The notes beneath the pieces are model-generated. The model saw only the letters and a list, made by a program, of their open reading frames with translations, was not told the origin of the DNA and searched no databases. The position numbers were made by a program, and so were the translations under genes. From Bemisia tabaci (lineage: Eukaryota > Arthropoda > Insecta > Hemiptera > Aleyrodidae): a stretch of DNA of 64,000 bases. The stretch is taken from assembly GCF_918797505.1 (NCBI RefSeq), contig NC_092801.1, positions 25,016,477-25,080,476 on the forward strand, given 5' to 3'. How positions within the stretch are numbered: position 1 is the stretch's first letter; each line of letters starts with the position of its first letter. Positions 1 through 12,212 of this stretch are shown one piece after another.

Positions 1-637
1 AGCATTCTGGGTTATGTTTCTTGACCAGAATTTCACGTAGAACACGATGCGCACAGCAAAAATTACCAAATTCAACTCCTTACGAAGATATTTAATGATT
101 CTTGATGCGTGAATTCAAATCATCTGCTCATGAAAACTCAATGCTCTACGTGATTCACATCGCGCGCTGAACATTATCACGACGGTCTCTGCGATATAAA
201 AATCTAGCAGCCTCAATCTTGACACTTTGGCTCAGCTGTAGCAAATTGTTTATATTTTGAACAACACGTGGTGGGAAATGAACATTGCTCGATTGAGAAG
301 CTTGCTGAAACCGTTGTAGTGCGCCATTTGACTTACGTAGAGCTTTGAGTTTTTTGTGAGCGGGCAGTTAAAATTCCTCGTAACCAGTGTGAAATAAAAG
401 CGTTAACATCCTCGTTAGGAGTTGGTTTCAGTAATTTTCGTTGCGCGAATCGCGTTCTAGATGAAATTCCGGTTAAAGAACATGTATCAGATTGCTTAAA
501 TTCGTACCTTCTCTAGTGACTCATTGTCTTTAAAATTGTATTATTGCACTCAATGCACTATCTGCTCTCTTCTATATTAAAATACCTACAGTGGCGATTT
601 CGCGAGTTGGCAACGCCGTTTTTCTTCCATTAAAGTA
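1..637. other. AT-rich stretch with no recognised gene
   Basis: No ORF of useful length, splice-bounded exon or palindrome was recognised here. Confidence 0.4.
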
Positions 638-775
638 GACTGCATTTTGCAATTCGGAACTATAAATTCAGGCTCATCTGAAAAAACACTTACGTGCATA
701 AGGAAACTAATGGCACATACATTGTTTTTAAACCGGGCCATAATTTATAGTTCTAAATTGTAAAATGCAGTCCAA
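638..775. repeat. Family C palindromic MITE, about 140 bp
   Basis: The ends are inverted copies of each other (GACTGCATTTTGCAATT at the left, its complement AAATTGTAAAATGCAGTC at the right). The middle reads through a GGAACTATAAATTC arm and its complement. Other copies lie near 22.6, 27.4 and 27.7 kb. The length and foldback structure fit a non-autonomous DNA transposon. Confidence 0.75.
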
Positions 776-930
776 TTCATCAAATATCAATTACTGGTGA
801 GACCAGCTGCTTCACCGAGGGTCGCTTGTTCTACACACATTTAAATAGATCAAAAACGGTGTCACCAACTTTCAAGAATCGTCATTGGTAACACGAATGG
901 TACGAATGGTATAGTGTCATAGTAAAACGC

Positions 931-1180
931 CACCGCCACACAGTGGATCGAGTCAGTGGGAGAGGTCGGACATAATTTAAAAGCTTTTAAAGCGTATATC
1001 TTCATTAATATGAAATTTTAATGTTTTAAAAGTAGTTTCATTAGTTTCCTCGTAAATTTTCCTATTTAAAACACCCCCTACACTGATCAAAATTGTGACG
1101 AGATAAACGGACAATTTTACAATTATTCTGAGAAATTGTATGTCCAACTTATTCCTAAGACTCGTTCCACTGTGTGCCGT
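931..1180. repeat. Family L foldback repeat, about 240 bp
   Basis: The left end reads CACAGTGGATCGAGTCA and the right end is its approximate complement (GACTCGTTCCACTGTGTGC). Related copies lie at about 5.8, 11.0 and 13.1 kb, all sharing the internal AGAGGTCGGACAT stretch. Confidence 0.65.
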
Positions 1181-1559
1181 ATAAATAATCGGACTTTGCC
1201 AATTTTTGCAAATAAAATACTTATTTTCAGGAGGGTTATCCCGATGTCAACGGAGACTATTCTTGATAAACAAATTTGAAGCGTGTTTGCAATGAAAAAA
1301 AAAAAAAAATGCAATTTTTGGGAAGGCTAGCTGAGTTTTGGTGTCTGGTGGTTTTGGTGTATATACAGTCCTGTAATGACACATGTCTGGTACCTCGAAA
1401 AGTAATAGTGGCAATTTTTACATATTTAATCATATTTATGACGAATAAATATCCGAATTCATCAAAAGCGTGATTGGAGCCATGACAAGAAATTCAGACA
1501 TCAAAAATGATAAGCAGTCGGGCCGATGGGTAACTTTCTTCAGATATCTCGAAAGGGAA

Positions 1560-2494
1560 CCCTGGTAAAAATTGGCAGTAGAATGTGTGTTCCAAAATAC
1601 TATAGACCTAAAGCCGGCTGTAAGATTTCCAATAGCTTCTGTAGCCGGCTGTACAATTTCTTACAGCCTTTTATAGCCGATGGCGACTAAGCAACAGCCA
1701 GACGATAAAGTTTAGCATCGTTACTAATTACGGATACTAGGACCTAGTTAGTTTTTGGACTAACTACCGCTCTCTTTTTATGCCGTATAGTATCTTGATT
1801 TATTTTGCGAGGAAAGCTCCGTACTTTTGAAGGATGCCTGTCATTCTTAATATGTGGGAGCGCCTTTAATTTCGTATGATACTGTGCAATACCTCTGGTG
1901 TGAAATAGTTGCTTCAGGCCGTGGCACGCTGCGGCGCGGTGGGCGGGCAGAGAGCGCGAAATACGCATTAGCGCCTACAAACCTAACAGGGATACTTCAC
2001 GCATTGCGCAATGCGTGAAGTATCCCCGTTAGGTTTGTAGGCGCCAGTGCGTCGCCGCTCCGCTTTGTGTTAGGCTTTAATATATAATCTCGCGGAGTCA
2101 GCGTTTTTCAACTCATGGTTTTGAAACGTTTGCACACACTGTATGGACTCTTCTCATTTTAATTGATGAGAAAAAAAATATGTTTTAAAGGAAAATATAA
2201 AGTGTGTTCTATAAATATTAAGGTAGTTCCGTATCAAACTTAATGATTTCCAAAGCACAGAATTTCTACACAATTTCTTTTAGCCTTGTGTAGCCAATGG
2301 CGATAAAGTGTAAAGCCCGGCGATAGGAACTATAACCCGACTGTATACTTTCTTATAGCTTCGTATAGTCCGGCTTTATGCTTTGCTCCGCTTTCTACAG
2401 TCAGTTATATGATTTTCAATAGCCTTCTTTAGTCGGCTATAAGAACTCCTATGGTATTTTGAAACGCAGCTCCTATCGCCAATTTTTACCAGGG
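1560..2494. mobile_element. Family E non-autonomous DNA element, 935 bp, complete
   Basis: It starts CCCTGGTAAAAATTGGC and ends with the exact complement. Subterminal regions carry many CCGGCTATA/TATAGCC-like motifs. The centre (about 1962-2050) is a palindrome built on GCGCCTACAAACCTAAC and TTCACGCATTGCG. An inverted copy that lacks one terminus lies at 37.0-37.9 kb. No coding capacity and no clear target-site duplication were seen. Confidence 0.8.
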
Positions 2495-3797
2495 AAATAA
2501 TGCAGTTACGACCCCTCTGTTTCAAGCTACTAAACTAATGAAGACTACTAACGAATGTCTACTGAGTCTGTAAAACTTCCACTCAAAATCCGTTGGACAT
2601 CCATTATTTTTCATTCAGAGTTTCAAAGAAGATGCGTAGCGAGAGGTCCATTGGCTGTAGCAACTACGTGCAGAAAAAGGCACATTTTTACCCGAAAATA
2701 CTCAATGCAAATTAGGCGAATTTTACATCGATGCAGCAACGATTCTAGGAGTCGAGAAAAAGTCACCGATGGTTTACCGGCTGCCGGTGAGGTGAGACAG
2801 GCGGGTGCCCCACATTCGATGGAAAGTTCCGGCTCAACGCTTGAGAAAAAAGTCGGAAAAAACAAGCTTTTTGAACTTTCATCCGTGCAAAAAATCGAAT
2901 CAGGAGAAGCCTTCGTATCCTCTGGTATAGGTTTTTTTGCATGGGCAGAACTAGGAATCTTCTGTAGAGGGGGCACAGGGGGATATAGAACTTGGGCTAA
3001 GGGGGGTTGGGGGACCCCACCAGCTGCGCAGAGGGGGGTCTGAGGGGCCTCTCCCAAAATTTTTTGAAAATTGGAACGTCTCGAGAGCAATTTTTAAGCC
3101 ATTCTCAATGTCAAATTAAATGGAATTAAATATTACAGATGACAGAAATTTTGCTGACTCGTTTTAAAAATATTATATCTTACTGTGGGTTTTATTTCAT
3201 TCAAAACATAACACTGTTGGGCTTTATTACATTCCCTATGCCCTTTACCTCAAGATTAATTAGTAGCTCGAGTCCTTGACATTTTTGGAAAGGGCCGAGC
3301 AGAATTGTGGGGAGGACCGCCCCCCGTTTTCGCCCATGTTTTTTTGGTTTCGAATCTGGCCATACTTGCTATTCAAAATTTTGAATATAGCAATGGAAAG
3401 TTAAAATCAAGCTTGATGAGCCACATGGCTCCTAAAACTCAAAGATGAGTTTCGAACACTGTATGAGCCTATGGCCTTTTAGGCTTAGGGTTTCTTGCCT
3501 ATTTGTAAAATGTATTTATAACGTGTCATTGAAAATGTACCAGTATAGAAGCGATTTTCCATTTTCCCGGTATCATTCTGGGAAACTCGATACATCCTAG
3601 CAGAGAAGCAGAGTAAGTAGTTCACACGCACTTTCCTCGTGAATTTACGGTTCAATATGCTCATTTTCTATGATATGGGGATTGAATACACCCTAGTGAG
3701 CGCACCATTAACCCGTGTTCATTTTCCTGGAAATGACTCATTGTGCGGATGTAAAGTGCGGATTAGATAGTTGTTTCCATAAAAACCCATCTCTGAT
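2495..3797. other. No supported gene; G-rich patch
   Basis: Two opposite-strand open frames overlap at 2555-3090. They look like chance frames: both read through a GGGGG-rich patch at about 2968-3045, and neither has a recognisable domain or splice context. Nothing else could be supported. Confidence 0.4.
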
Positions 3798-4418
3798 AAT
3801 GGGCCTGTTGCAAACTTTTGCTAGAGCAAAAATAAGAGTTGTTTCTTATAGATAATGCCTCAAAAATCACGATGAGCGCATCGGCAAAGTCTGAAATGCA
3901 CTCATAACTTCACAGTCTGCGTAAGAAATTTGCGGTTTTTTGAGCTTCCCGCTTCAAAAACGATACTACGGCACAGGTGAATATTTTGTAAGAGGAGTCG
4001 TTCCATCGTCGGCAATAATCATCATGGCCGACGCCAATCCGCCAAAACACGTTTGATGGGACGAGATAACACCTGAACTGGATTAGACCAGATAACAATC
4101 GGTGTGTTAACGTTCATATTTTCCACGCCCGAATTGATTGACCTTGAACTCTCCTCGAATTACGCGCGGAACTGCGCGCAAGCGTCGGCCATGATGAATA
4201 TCGCCGACGATGGAGCGACTCCTCTAACAAAATGTTCACCTGTGCCGTAGTATCGTTTTTGAAGCGGGAAGCTTAAAAAAACGCAAATTTCTTACGCAGA
4301 TTGTGAAGTTATGAGTGCATTTCAGACTTTGCCGATGCGCTCATCGTGATTTTTGAGGCATTATCTACAAGAATCAACTCTTATTTTTGCTCTAGCAAAA
4401 GTTTGCAACAGGCCCATT
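3798..4418. repeat. Family M long palindromic foldback element, about 620 bp
   Basis: The left end AATGGGCCTGTTGCAAAC is mirrored by GTTTGCAACAGGCCCATT at the right. The arms stay complementary for roughly 260 bp each around a centre near 4,110, including CTTCCCGCTTCAAAAACG and its complement. A partial relative lies at about 48.1 kb. No target duplication was identified. Confidence 0.8.
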
Positions 4419-4677
4419 GCAAAAAAAGTTCTTTGAACCTAGTCGCGGCTGGATTATGGAACCAAGAGCATTCCAACGTTGCTAGAATTGTGCAACCTAA
4501 ATTATTTGCTATAAGCTCACTGCAATCCTCTCTATTCTAATAAAATCATTTTAAGACACTTGGTGGACGAGGTGAGGAAGGGAAGTAAAAAGATCGATGG
4601 GAAGGAGTGAGGAAGGGGAGTTCAAAGGTCAGAGTTTTAGTAGAGTGGGTCTTCATTTTCAGGGGTAGGGCCTTTGT

Positions 4678-4932
4678 TCCGCCGTGCTGAGGAAGAACGC
4701 CGTATGAGCCTTCAGACGTTGCTAAATTTCCTTCCATAAAAACCAAATTTACAGGAAAGATTGTGAATATTTTTATACAAAAATTTCAGACGATTTCGTA
4801 CGCAAACTGATCTAAAAAATCTGAAAATTTCAAGGAAAAATATGCATGAATGTTGTCAAAATTGCATGTTTTATGACGGGAAATTTGGCAACTATCGAAT
4901 GTTCGTACGGCGTTTTTCCTTAGCACGGCAGT
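4678..4932. repeat. Family A palindromic MITE copy
   Basis: The left arm begins CCGCCGTGCTGAGGAAGAAC and the right arm ends in TTCCTTAGCACGGCAGT. Family A is the commonest repeat in the window. It is a foldback of about 250 bp whose arms also share GCCGTATGA and GGAAATTTGGCAAC. Confidence 0.8.
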
Positions 4933-5116
4933 GTTTAGTCATGGACAGCTATATGTGGCCTTGTCAAGATCAACTTACAAAAATGGAATCAAAATTCAGA
5001 GTAAGAAGAAAGTCATTAAGAATATTTTTTGGCGGAAAATTTTTCTTTGAAACATCGTTTTGTTATTCAATTAAAATTACTTGATCATTAAATGCCAACG
5101 GGCGATTTCGACGATT

Positions 5117-5296
5117 ACGCCGGTCGGGAGAAGACGCAGAGGGCGCCCAATGAAAGGTTGGAGGGAAGGGATTGAAGCGGAAATGTTAAGGTGCTCAATC
5201 CCCCAAGATTTATGGTTTGAGAGAGAGCAGTGGAGGTTAGGAGTCGTAGAGCGCGAGGGAGTGCTGTAAAGCGACTTTATATGTATGTATATGCAC
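5117..5296 (+). pseudogene. Remnant of the C-terminal tail of a non-LTR retrotransposon
   Basis: An open frame ending at 5269 contains GRRRRGRPMKGW, then a WFEREQWR stretch and a stop. The order R-x-GRP-x-K-x-W followed by a D/E-R-x-x-W motif is typical of the last residues of insect non-LTR polyproteins. A short TATGTATGTATATG tail follows. No reverse transcriptase is attached, so this looks like a heavily 5'-truncated copy. A chance match is possible. Confidence 0.5.
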
Positions 5297-5808
5297 GCCG
5301 GTCGGGACGCGTAGCCCCCTGGTCATGAAACAAATTTAATTTTCAAAGGTAATTTTCTTCTTGAACAGTTTATTGGGAGTAAACATATAACTCGTTCAGA
5401 TGGTCAGATTATAATCGCAAGGTAAAACAAGTTGCACAATCTTAGCGACATTGGAATGGTCTTGGTTCCACTTTGCAAAATGCAATCCAAGTATTAGTTT
5501 TTGTATGCACAGTAAAATGTAGTTAAACTAATTTTGATTATAACAGTCAATATACTGTATATGAAAGGCCAACATAAGAATCGCGTCAACTGCAGCCTGA
5601 TTGTTGTAATTTATGTCGCCACTACAAGAATCGAAAATCTATATATTACACGCCCAGAAAGGGCTATGTCTTGTCTTGTCTGCCGATATGCTAGACATAG
5701 CCAGTTAAAGTTTCGACAATCAGGCTGCTGATGGACAGACATGCGTTAGCTTCAGACATGTAAAAATGCGGAGTTTTTAAATTTAGGCACAGTTGAGCCG
5801 CAGAATTG

Positions 5809-6023
5809 ACGCACAGTGGACCGAGTCAATTGGATAGATCTGACATGAAATGTTGGACTAAAACTGCAAATTTTTACGTTTATTTCGTCACATTTTAAAT
5901 TTCAAGGGGTTAATTTCACGAGAAAACGAATGAACCCACTTTCAGAACCTCAAAATTTTGTTTGAACGGAGTTATAAGCGTTTCAAGTTTCTAAATTTTG
6001 TCCTATTTTCATATTGACTCGCT
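5809..6023. repeat. Family L copy, ending at a poly-A run
   Basis: It begins with GCACAGTGGACCGAGTCAAT and ends with ATTGACTCGCTCC, where a 47-base A tract starts. The interior resembles the 11.0 kb copy (TTTATTTCGTCACATTT is shared). Confidence 0.65.
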
Positions 6024-6024
6024 C

Positions 6025-6070
<46 letters not shown>
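6024..6070. repeat. Poly-A mononucleotide run of about 47 bases
   Basis: An uninterrupted A tract directly abuts the Family L copy. It could be a retroposon tail or a slipped homopolymer. No target duplication was found around it. Confidence 0.9.
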
Positions 6071-6072
<2 letters not shown>

Positions 6073-6339
6073 GCGAATGATATTCGAAGTTAATTTCTCC
6101 ACGCTGAGGAGTGTCAAAAAAATGACAATATTGCATTTATTAATATTCTGACACTTACCCTGTGCGAGGGATAACAATGCCGCTGTTAGTATGAAAATCC
6201 CTGGGGACGGCCTCGTCATCTCAATCCCTCTAGACCACAACCTCCGAAGCACGGCAAAATCCAATCAACGACTGAAATGCCATCAACCAATGTCGGATTT
6301 TAAAACGCAAGTCGACACTGGATTGCGGAGATGAGGTGT

Positions 6340-6475
6340 CATGACAGTGAACTTTCTTTCCATTGGACGCAAACGAATGAAAAGGAACTTTATCCATCCT
6401 GACATGAGCCCCGAGATTCATGTGGATGCATGCATAACAGGGCTGATTCCACAACGGATATAGTTCCTTTTGATT
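6340..6475. repeat. Family I foldback copy (diverged)
   Basis: Left arm GGAACTTTATCCATCCTGAC and right arm ATATAGTTCC flank a core with ATGCATGCATAACAGGGCT. Family I is typified by the 16.5 kb copy. Confidence 0.5.
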
Positions 6476-6572
6476 TAAACCCGCTCAAATTTAAAGTTTA
6501 ATTATACAAATTCAAGGAAAATAGGTATTATGATAGGATTACGGGGTTGATGCGTGATGACAGTGAACTGCT

Positions 6573-6814
6573 CTGTCGTGCTAAGGAAAAACGCCGTATG
6601 AGCCTTCAGACGTTGCCAAATTTCCCCTGGCAAATCGCTAATTTTCGGGAAAATTTTTGAATATTTGTCTACCAATTTCTCAGATAATTTTGTTTGTAAT
6701 TTGATCTAAAACTTCTGAAAGCTTCAAGGAAAAATATTCATAATTTTCCTAAAAAATAAACATTTTATTGAAGGAAATTCGGCAACTCTCGACGTTCTTC
6801 CTTAGCACGGCAGT
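6573..6814. repeat. Family A palindromic MITE copy
   Basis: CTGTCGTGCTAAGGAAAAAC at the left mirrors TTCTTCCTTAGCACGGCAGT at the right, with the arms sharing CAAGGAAAAATATTCATAA-type sequence. Confidence 0.8.
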
Positions 6815-6815
6815 G

Positions 6816-6960
6816 CTTTCTTTCAATTGGACACTTACAAAATGAAAAGGAACTTTATCCATCCTGTGACGAGCCCAGAGACTCATAAGAATACATGCGT
6901 AACAGGGCTCATTTTACGATAGAGATAGTTCCATTTGATTTGTATCCGTCAAAATTTAAA
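6816..6960. repeat. Family I foldback copy (diverged)
   Basis: It repeats the 6.34 kb copy: AAAAGGAACTTTATCCATCC at the left, ACATGCGTAACAGGGCTC in the core and ATAGTTCCATTTGATTTG at the right. Confidence 0.5.
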
Positions 6961-6987
6961 TTTTGAATAGAAAAATTCAAGGAAAAT

Positions 6988-7771
6988 ACTGCCGTGTAAT
7001 AAAAGAGCGCCGTGTAAACATTCGAGAGTTGCAAAATTTCCCTTGATAAAACACGTATTTTCGAGAGCATTCATGCATATTCTTCCTTGAAATTTTCAGA
7101 TATTTTAGATTAAATTGTGTACAAAATGGTCTTAAAATTTCGGGGGAAATATTTACAATTTTTACAGTAAATTCGAGGTTTATCGGAGGAAACCTCGCAA
7201 CGACTGAAGGCTCACACGTCGTTTCTACTTACACGGCAGTAGGTATCTCTATGATGCCGTGCTGAGGAAAAATTAAGCCTTGAGAAGTTGCTGAATTTTC
7301 TCTTATAAAACACTGTTACTTAAGAAGAGGGCTTTGAATATGTTTCCTTGAAATTTGCTCATATTTTAAAACAAATTACAAGTGAAGTTTTTTAAAAATT
7401 TTGGAAGAAAAGTATCCAACAGTGTTGTTGAAATTTCGTATTTTTATCGGAGGAATTTTGGCAACAGCTAAAGGTTCATACCTATGTCGTTTTTTCATAG
7501 CACGGCAGTAGGTATCACCATGCTACCGTACTAAGGAAAAACTAAGCCTTCAGGAATTGCCGATTTTTCCCTTGTAAAACTCTAACTTAAGAAGAATGCT
7601 ATGAATGCGTTTCCTTGATATTTTCACATATTTTAAATCACAGAAGTGCGAATGAAATTTTCTGAAAGATTAGAGGAAAAGTATCGCAGTGTTGTTGAAA
7701 TTTCGTATTTTATCGGAGGAATTTTGGCAACAGCTAAAGGTTCATACGACGTTTTTTCCTCTCACGTCAGT
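6988..7771. repeat. Head-to-tail array of three Family A copies
   Basis: Copies run at about 6988-7240, 7254-7509 and 7521-7771. Each begins with a variant of TGCCGTGCTAAGG and ends with CACGGCAGT or CACGTCAGT. Copies two and three are clearly closer to each other (shared TAAGCCTT near the left and CAACAGCTAAAGGTTCATA near the right), which suggests local duplication. Confidence 0.75.
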
Positions 7772-8939
7772 ATGGGGGGGGGGAGGGAGGGAGGGCATGA
7801 GGAATTGGAACATGGGATAATGGTGTGGATCTATTTTTGTGAGTATGTTGCACACGGAACTAACAACGGGTCCATCAAACGAGCTTGCAATCATTTCCTC
7901 AGAGCGTTAATTTGTGACACGTTTTTTTCTTATCCCTAGTAAAAGTGAGTCAATCTGACGTCAGACTGATTCTTTTTTACTACGCAGTAGCGAACAATAG
8001 ATACAGGAATAGCCATGTCAACAAAAAATCTCGCTAAAATTATTTTGCGTGTGCTTTTAAATATGTGACTCCTCCTGATTTTTTTTCTTCGGAATCGCAA
8101 AAGCTGTAAATCTCAAAAACCCCACAGATACCAGCTTTCGTCTTAATCCGTCAACAAAAACGGAATTCTCAAATTTCCGTTATTTTGAACTTAGACCGGC
8201 CGCCATTTAGTCAAAAATCAAGATTTTCACTTGCGAATAGCGCCAAAAATTGTCTTTTTCTATACCCCCTTTCAATTGATGTGACATAAAAGGAGGGAAG
8301 GGTTACCATTTGAAAATTTGGGGTCCATAGCCTCCAGTTCCCATGGAGGGGGGGCGAAAATGTTGGGGGGCCCCAAAAGTAGCTAGGTAACATTGATCTA
8401 TAAATATCCTTAAAGTCTCGTTTCAAAATATTAATCAGGTAAAATTTTAAAGGGAGTGGAAGGGAATTTTGGGACACCCTGTACAGCCGTAACTCTGTTT
8501 TTCAGTGTATCATAAGTAGGGGAAGTTTGCAACTAGATCACGTTATAATTGGTATCTCCTGTTACGGCATCAGCTGGACACATGTTCATGGTTCACTCGT
8601 TGCGTCAGAAAATTGCAGTGTGAGTACGCAGAAATAAATAAAACCTCCGTAAATGGGTGACACTATGCACCCAAGTGACGTAATCGACGCAATGACGCCA
8701 TCAAAGGGTGTTAGTTGTCAGGACGCCAAACCGTTTTTCTCTGTGTTTCTCTGACTTAGTTTTTCTTTTTTATACGAAGAAAGTTTTGAAATCCTTAATA
8801 CCTGAAAATTTGAAATCCCTGGAAAAGCCTGGAGCATGGTTGTGCCCGTGCCAATAATGATTTGACTGGGTCACATTATATCAAAATGCTCCCGTCAAAA
8901 TGTCGATGTGGAAATATTAAACTCTGACCTTTGAACTCC
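7772..8939. other. No supported gene; possible terminal fragment at about 8,470
   Basis: A G-rich run follows the Family A array. TTTTGGGACACCCTGTAC at about 8470-8486 resembles the terminus shared by many insect mariner-like elements, but no partner end was found. Nothing else could be supported. Confidence 0.35.
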
Positions 8940-9089
8940 CCTTCCTCACTCCTACCCATCGACCGTCTTACTCCCCCCCTCAACGCGTCCAGCGATTTCG
9001 ACGATTCGCTAACCACGAAGCGGCTTTTGGGGGCGCGCGGCGCCCAAAAAGGTTGAGCCACGTAGCGGCCAGGGGGCTGAGACACCTAG
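8940..9089 (+). mobile_element. Helitron-like 3' end (weak hairpin)
   Basis: Sequence CACGTAGCGGCCAGGGGGC is followed by CCTAG and then T. This layout recurs at 31.25 and 48.05 kb, where the hairpin before CTAG is better. Upstream lies a GC-rich segment with TTTGGGGGCGCGCGGCGCCC. The 5' terminus was not identified. Confidence 0.45.
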
Positions 9090-10330
9090 TTAAATATAAA
9101 AATTAAAATTGAAATATTAAAAATATGCTCAGAAGTATTGAGGAAGTCAAAAATAATGATACTTTCAACACAAAATACATTATTTTCGAAAAGAGTGCTT
9201 CACAAAGCTGTGATCCTTTGGAGAAATTATAATGAGAAACTTACCTTTAGAACAGCCCTCGCACACTGGCAGGTTTACCATTTTGCATTTTCTATGGATA
9301 CTCCGCAATTGAAGACATGGAAAACCCCCCGGCTAAAAATATATTCGCTCAGCACTTCACCTACGCATGCAGAGTACGAATGAGTATACAGGGTGATCTG
9401 AAAGTCCCAAACCACCGATATAGACCCCAGGGTTCTTGCCCCTTTTCAGGGTGGTCCTTTTAAAATTTTGAAGGTTCCCAAAATTAATTCCTTATGACCT
9501 AGGATTTAATATTGTATGTTCACAAAATGAATTCCTTATTACCTATAGGATCCCTCACAAAATTTCAAGTCTCTGTCTCGATTTTTGCAGCAGTCACAGG
9601 GTTGATGCCAGCGGTGGTGGCGCGGGACTTGGGGATCACCATGTATAGTCAAAATCTCTTCATAACGGATACGTCCTCCATAGCGTTTACTGTGGCCTGA
9701 ATTTTGAGAGATTTTTTGAGTTTGGAAGTTCGTCACGGAGAAAACCCGTGACAAAGTCGTGATTTTCGCAAAATTTTGCGCAGATTTGAGTACTTTAATT
9801 GCGAATACTCGCTGATGCTTGAGCTTCGTTACTAAGAATTCCTTGGTAACATTTAGTGACGATTTTGTGTTCTTCGTAATCCCGCCTTTTTTTCTCGGTT
9901 TGCTAGATTGAACCGATCCATCCATCATTATTCAGAAAGCTGAATAACGTCATCTCCTCAGACAACAGCTTTTCAGCAGTGCTGCGTTTTTTTCCCCCCA
10001 ACTCCAGTTTGAACGAGTTATTTCTGAAAAAGCGTGCGTTGTGGAAATGGACTTTCTCTCTTTTAGAAGTAGAGTGGTAACGAACGAGTGTTCACAAAGA
10101 CGGATCATTTCAGCGTTTCCCAGACCAAAAAATATGACCACATTTCAATGTTGCAAAATGTCAACCCTAGTTTATTTTTCCTGAGGAACTGGAGTTGAGA
10201 GTCAGTCACGAGAATTTCATTTATTTCTCCTCTGGTGGTGTTCCTCTATAGAAAATGGCATTCCTTAATGCTTAAGTCGATTTCTCAACCTTGGAACAGA
10301 TTTACTTTTCATTCTAGAAAATGACGATCT
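9090..10330. other. No supported gene
   Basis: An open frame of 129 codons on the minus strand (9539-9928) has no recognisable domain or exon boundary. AGGGTGATCTGAAAGTCC at about 9390 looks like a lone DNA-transposon terminus. Confidence 0.35.
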
Positions 10331-10868
10331 GAGTTTAATGAATGGAGATGTTGCATGTGTGAGGGATTTGCGATTTGAGTGTTAACTCTTATGTAAAAGT
10401 TCGCGAGAAACACGATGGTGCCACTGGTTTTCTCTGAAATCATCTCCCAAGCTCAAAAAAAAGCTCTCAAAGTGAGGCCAAAATGGAGGGGATGTATCCC
10501 ACGATATCCTGGAGGGTCCACCTCTACATCAAGTCAAACTCTCCATGCAAAGATAGGGAGCAAATACATTAGCAGGGTTGCCGTGTTTTCAGTTTTGGAG
10601 TCCCCAAATGAAGTGGCAGCCGTGTCAATGTATTTGCTCCCTATCTTTGCATGGAGAGTTTTGATGTAGAGGTGGACTCTCAGGGTAAGGTGGGATATAC
10701 CCTCCATTTTGGCTTCACTTTGAGAGCTTTTTTTGAGCTTGGGAGATGATTTCAGAGGAAACCATTGGCATCATCGTGTTTCTCGCAAACTTTTACAAGA
10801 GAAATACCAGTCAAATCGCGAATCCCTCACACATGCAACATCTCCATTGATTCTCCCTCTCAAGGATT
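10331..10868. repeat. Long palindrome, about 540 bp
   Basis: Left-arm landmarks (GGAGATGTTGCATGTGTGAG, TCTCCCAAGCTCAAAAAAAA, CTCCATGCAAAGATAGGGAG) recur as complements in reverse order on the right. The loop is near 10,600. The arms run to GAGTTTAAT at the left and ATTAAACT at the right. Some arm positions differ, so it is not a very recent duplication. No other copy was seen in the window. Confidence 0.8.
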
Positions 10869-10963
10869 AAACTTTGGACGATCAAAATCATTATTTGATT
10901 GGTCGGAGCACGAGATTGAGATGACCAATGCGAAGATTTCAGTATATGGTAGCTGTTCACGAC

Positions 10964-11203
10964 CGACGCTCAGTGGATCGAGTCAATTAGAGAGGTCGGA
11001 CATGAAATTTTGACCAAAATTGCAAATTTTGATGTTTATTTCGTCACATTTGAAATTTTAAGGGGAGCTTCAAGAAGAAAATTCCACGAAGAAACCAATG
11101 AAACCATTTGGAACCTCAAAGTTCTATATTAACGGAGGTTTAAGCTTTTAAAGTTTCCAAAGTTTGTCCGACTCCTCTTATTGACTCGGTCCTGTGTGTG
11201 ACG
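10964..11203. repeat. Family L foldback copy
   Basis: CTCAGTGGATCGAGTCAATT at the left is mirrored by TTGACTCGGTCCTGTGTG at the right, with the internal AGAGGTCGGACATGAAATTT shared by other copies. Confidence 0.65.
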
Positions 11204-11512
11204 CCTGGTACCAGCACACGTAGCTGGAACGAATAAACACGAGAAATTTATGACAACACCTTGGATTCTTGTAAAACATCATTTTTTCTCTCAATAATGT
11301 GATGTGAATAGGCACATGGACAATTGGAGTTGATTGCATAGCGATGCACTTTGCCTCGTGTGGAAAGCTGAAAATTCAATCTGGATTACTAACAGGTTTT
11401 GTTCTTATTACTGGGTCTTCAATCTGAAGTCCGATGACGTCAGCTTGGACTCAACTGCTGCTCTCTCGAAATTCTCGTTTTTTACAGATTAGACGCACTT
11501 TTCCGTTTACGT

Positions 11513-11932
11513 CAGGGGCGGACTGGCCATGGGGGGCCTCTTCAGGGCCCCCCGGCGATTTGTATTCGAGTCAGCGTTTTCCCCATAATGTTGTAATTTC
11601 CCAATCCTTTTAAGTTACTACAAGAAATCCTTGAGAATGTGTCTTTAAGAGACATTAAAAGTCGTCTAAAGCTTATAATTCTGAATATACAGAGAAATCC
11701 AGTGGGCGCCTGGAGCCTCAGAAGTGATGGAACACCCCCCCCCCCCCCAAAGAATCCTGAGAATGGGTGATTTTGAAGTTCAAATACTGTAGAATTTTAC
11801 TCCAAAAATGCTTAAAATTGCGTTTAAAAAAAGTGAAGTTTTCAAAATTTTCCAGGGGGGGGGGGGCGAACAACAGGAGGGGTCCCCAAATCTAGGTCAC
11901 CTCCTAACTTCTCGACTGTCAGTTCGCCCCTG
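11513..11932. mobile_element. hAT-like MITE, 420 bp, with 8-bp target duplication
   Basis: The element begins CAGGGGCGGACTG and ends CAGTTCGCCCCTG. It is flanked on both sides by GTTTACGT (11505-11512 and 11933-11940), an exact 8-bp duplication. Eight-base duplications and CAGGG-type ends are characteristic of the hAT superfamily. The inside carries C- and G-homopolymers and no coding frame. Confidence 0.8.
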
Positions 11933-12212
11933 GTTTACGTCCTTTCATCCCAACAAGATACTCTTGAGAGATTTTTAACAGTGTAGAATTGACTAACTCA
12001 ATGTTTTTCCCGACTTCGCAAGTGAGATTTTTCCGCAGGAAAAATCCCACGAATCCTCCCGTGGAGACATGGTCTCAGTCTCATCCATTTCTGTCAGTCA
12101 TTTCCCTCCGATTCGAAAAAAAGGATGGAAATTCCATTACCTCTTCGTAACCAACGTTTGCTCTTTTCCCTCATTAGCGTCACATTAAACCTTACCTATT
12201 TGAAATTGGTTG

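Noticed and set aside
2555..3090. Overlapping opposite-strand frames of 155-162 codons
   Set aside because: No domain, no splice context, and both read through a G-homopolymer patch; chance frames.
5983..6264. 93-codon minus-strand frame with a poly-F run
   Set aside because: It is created by reading the poly-A tract at 6,024-6,070.
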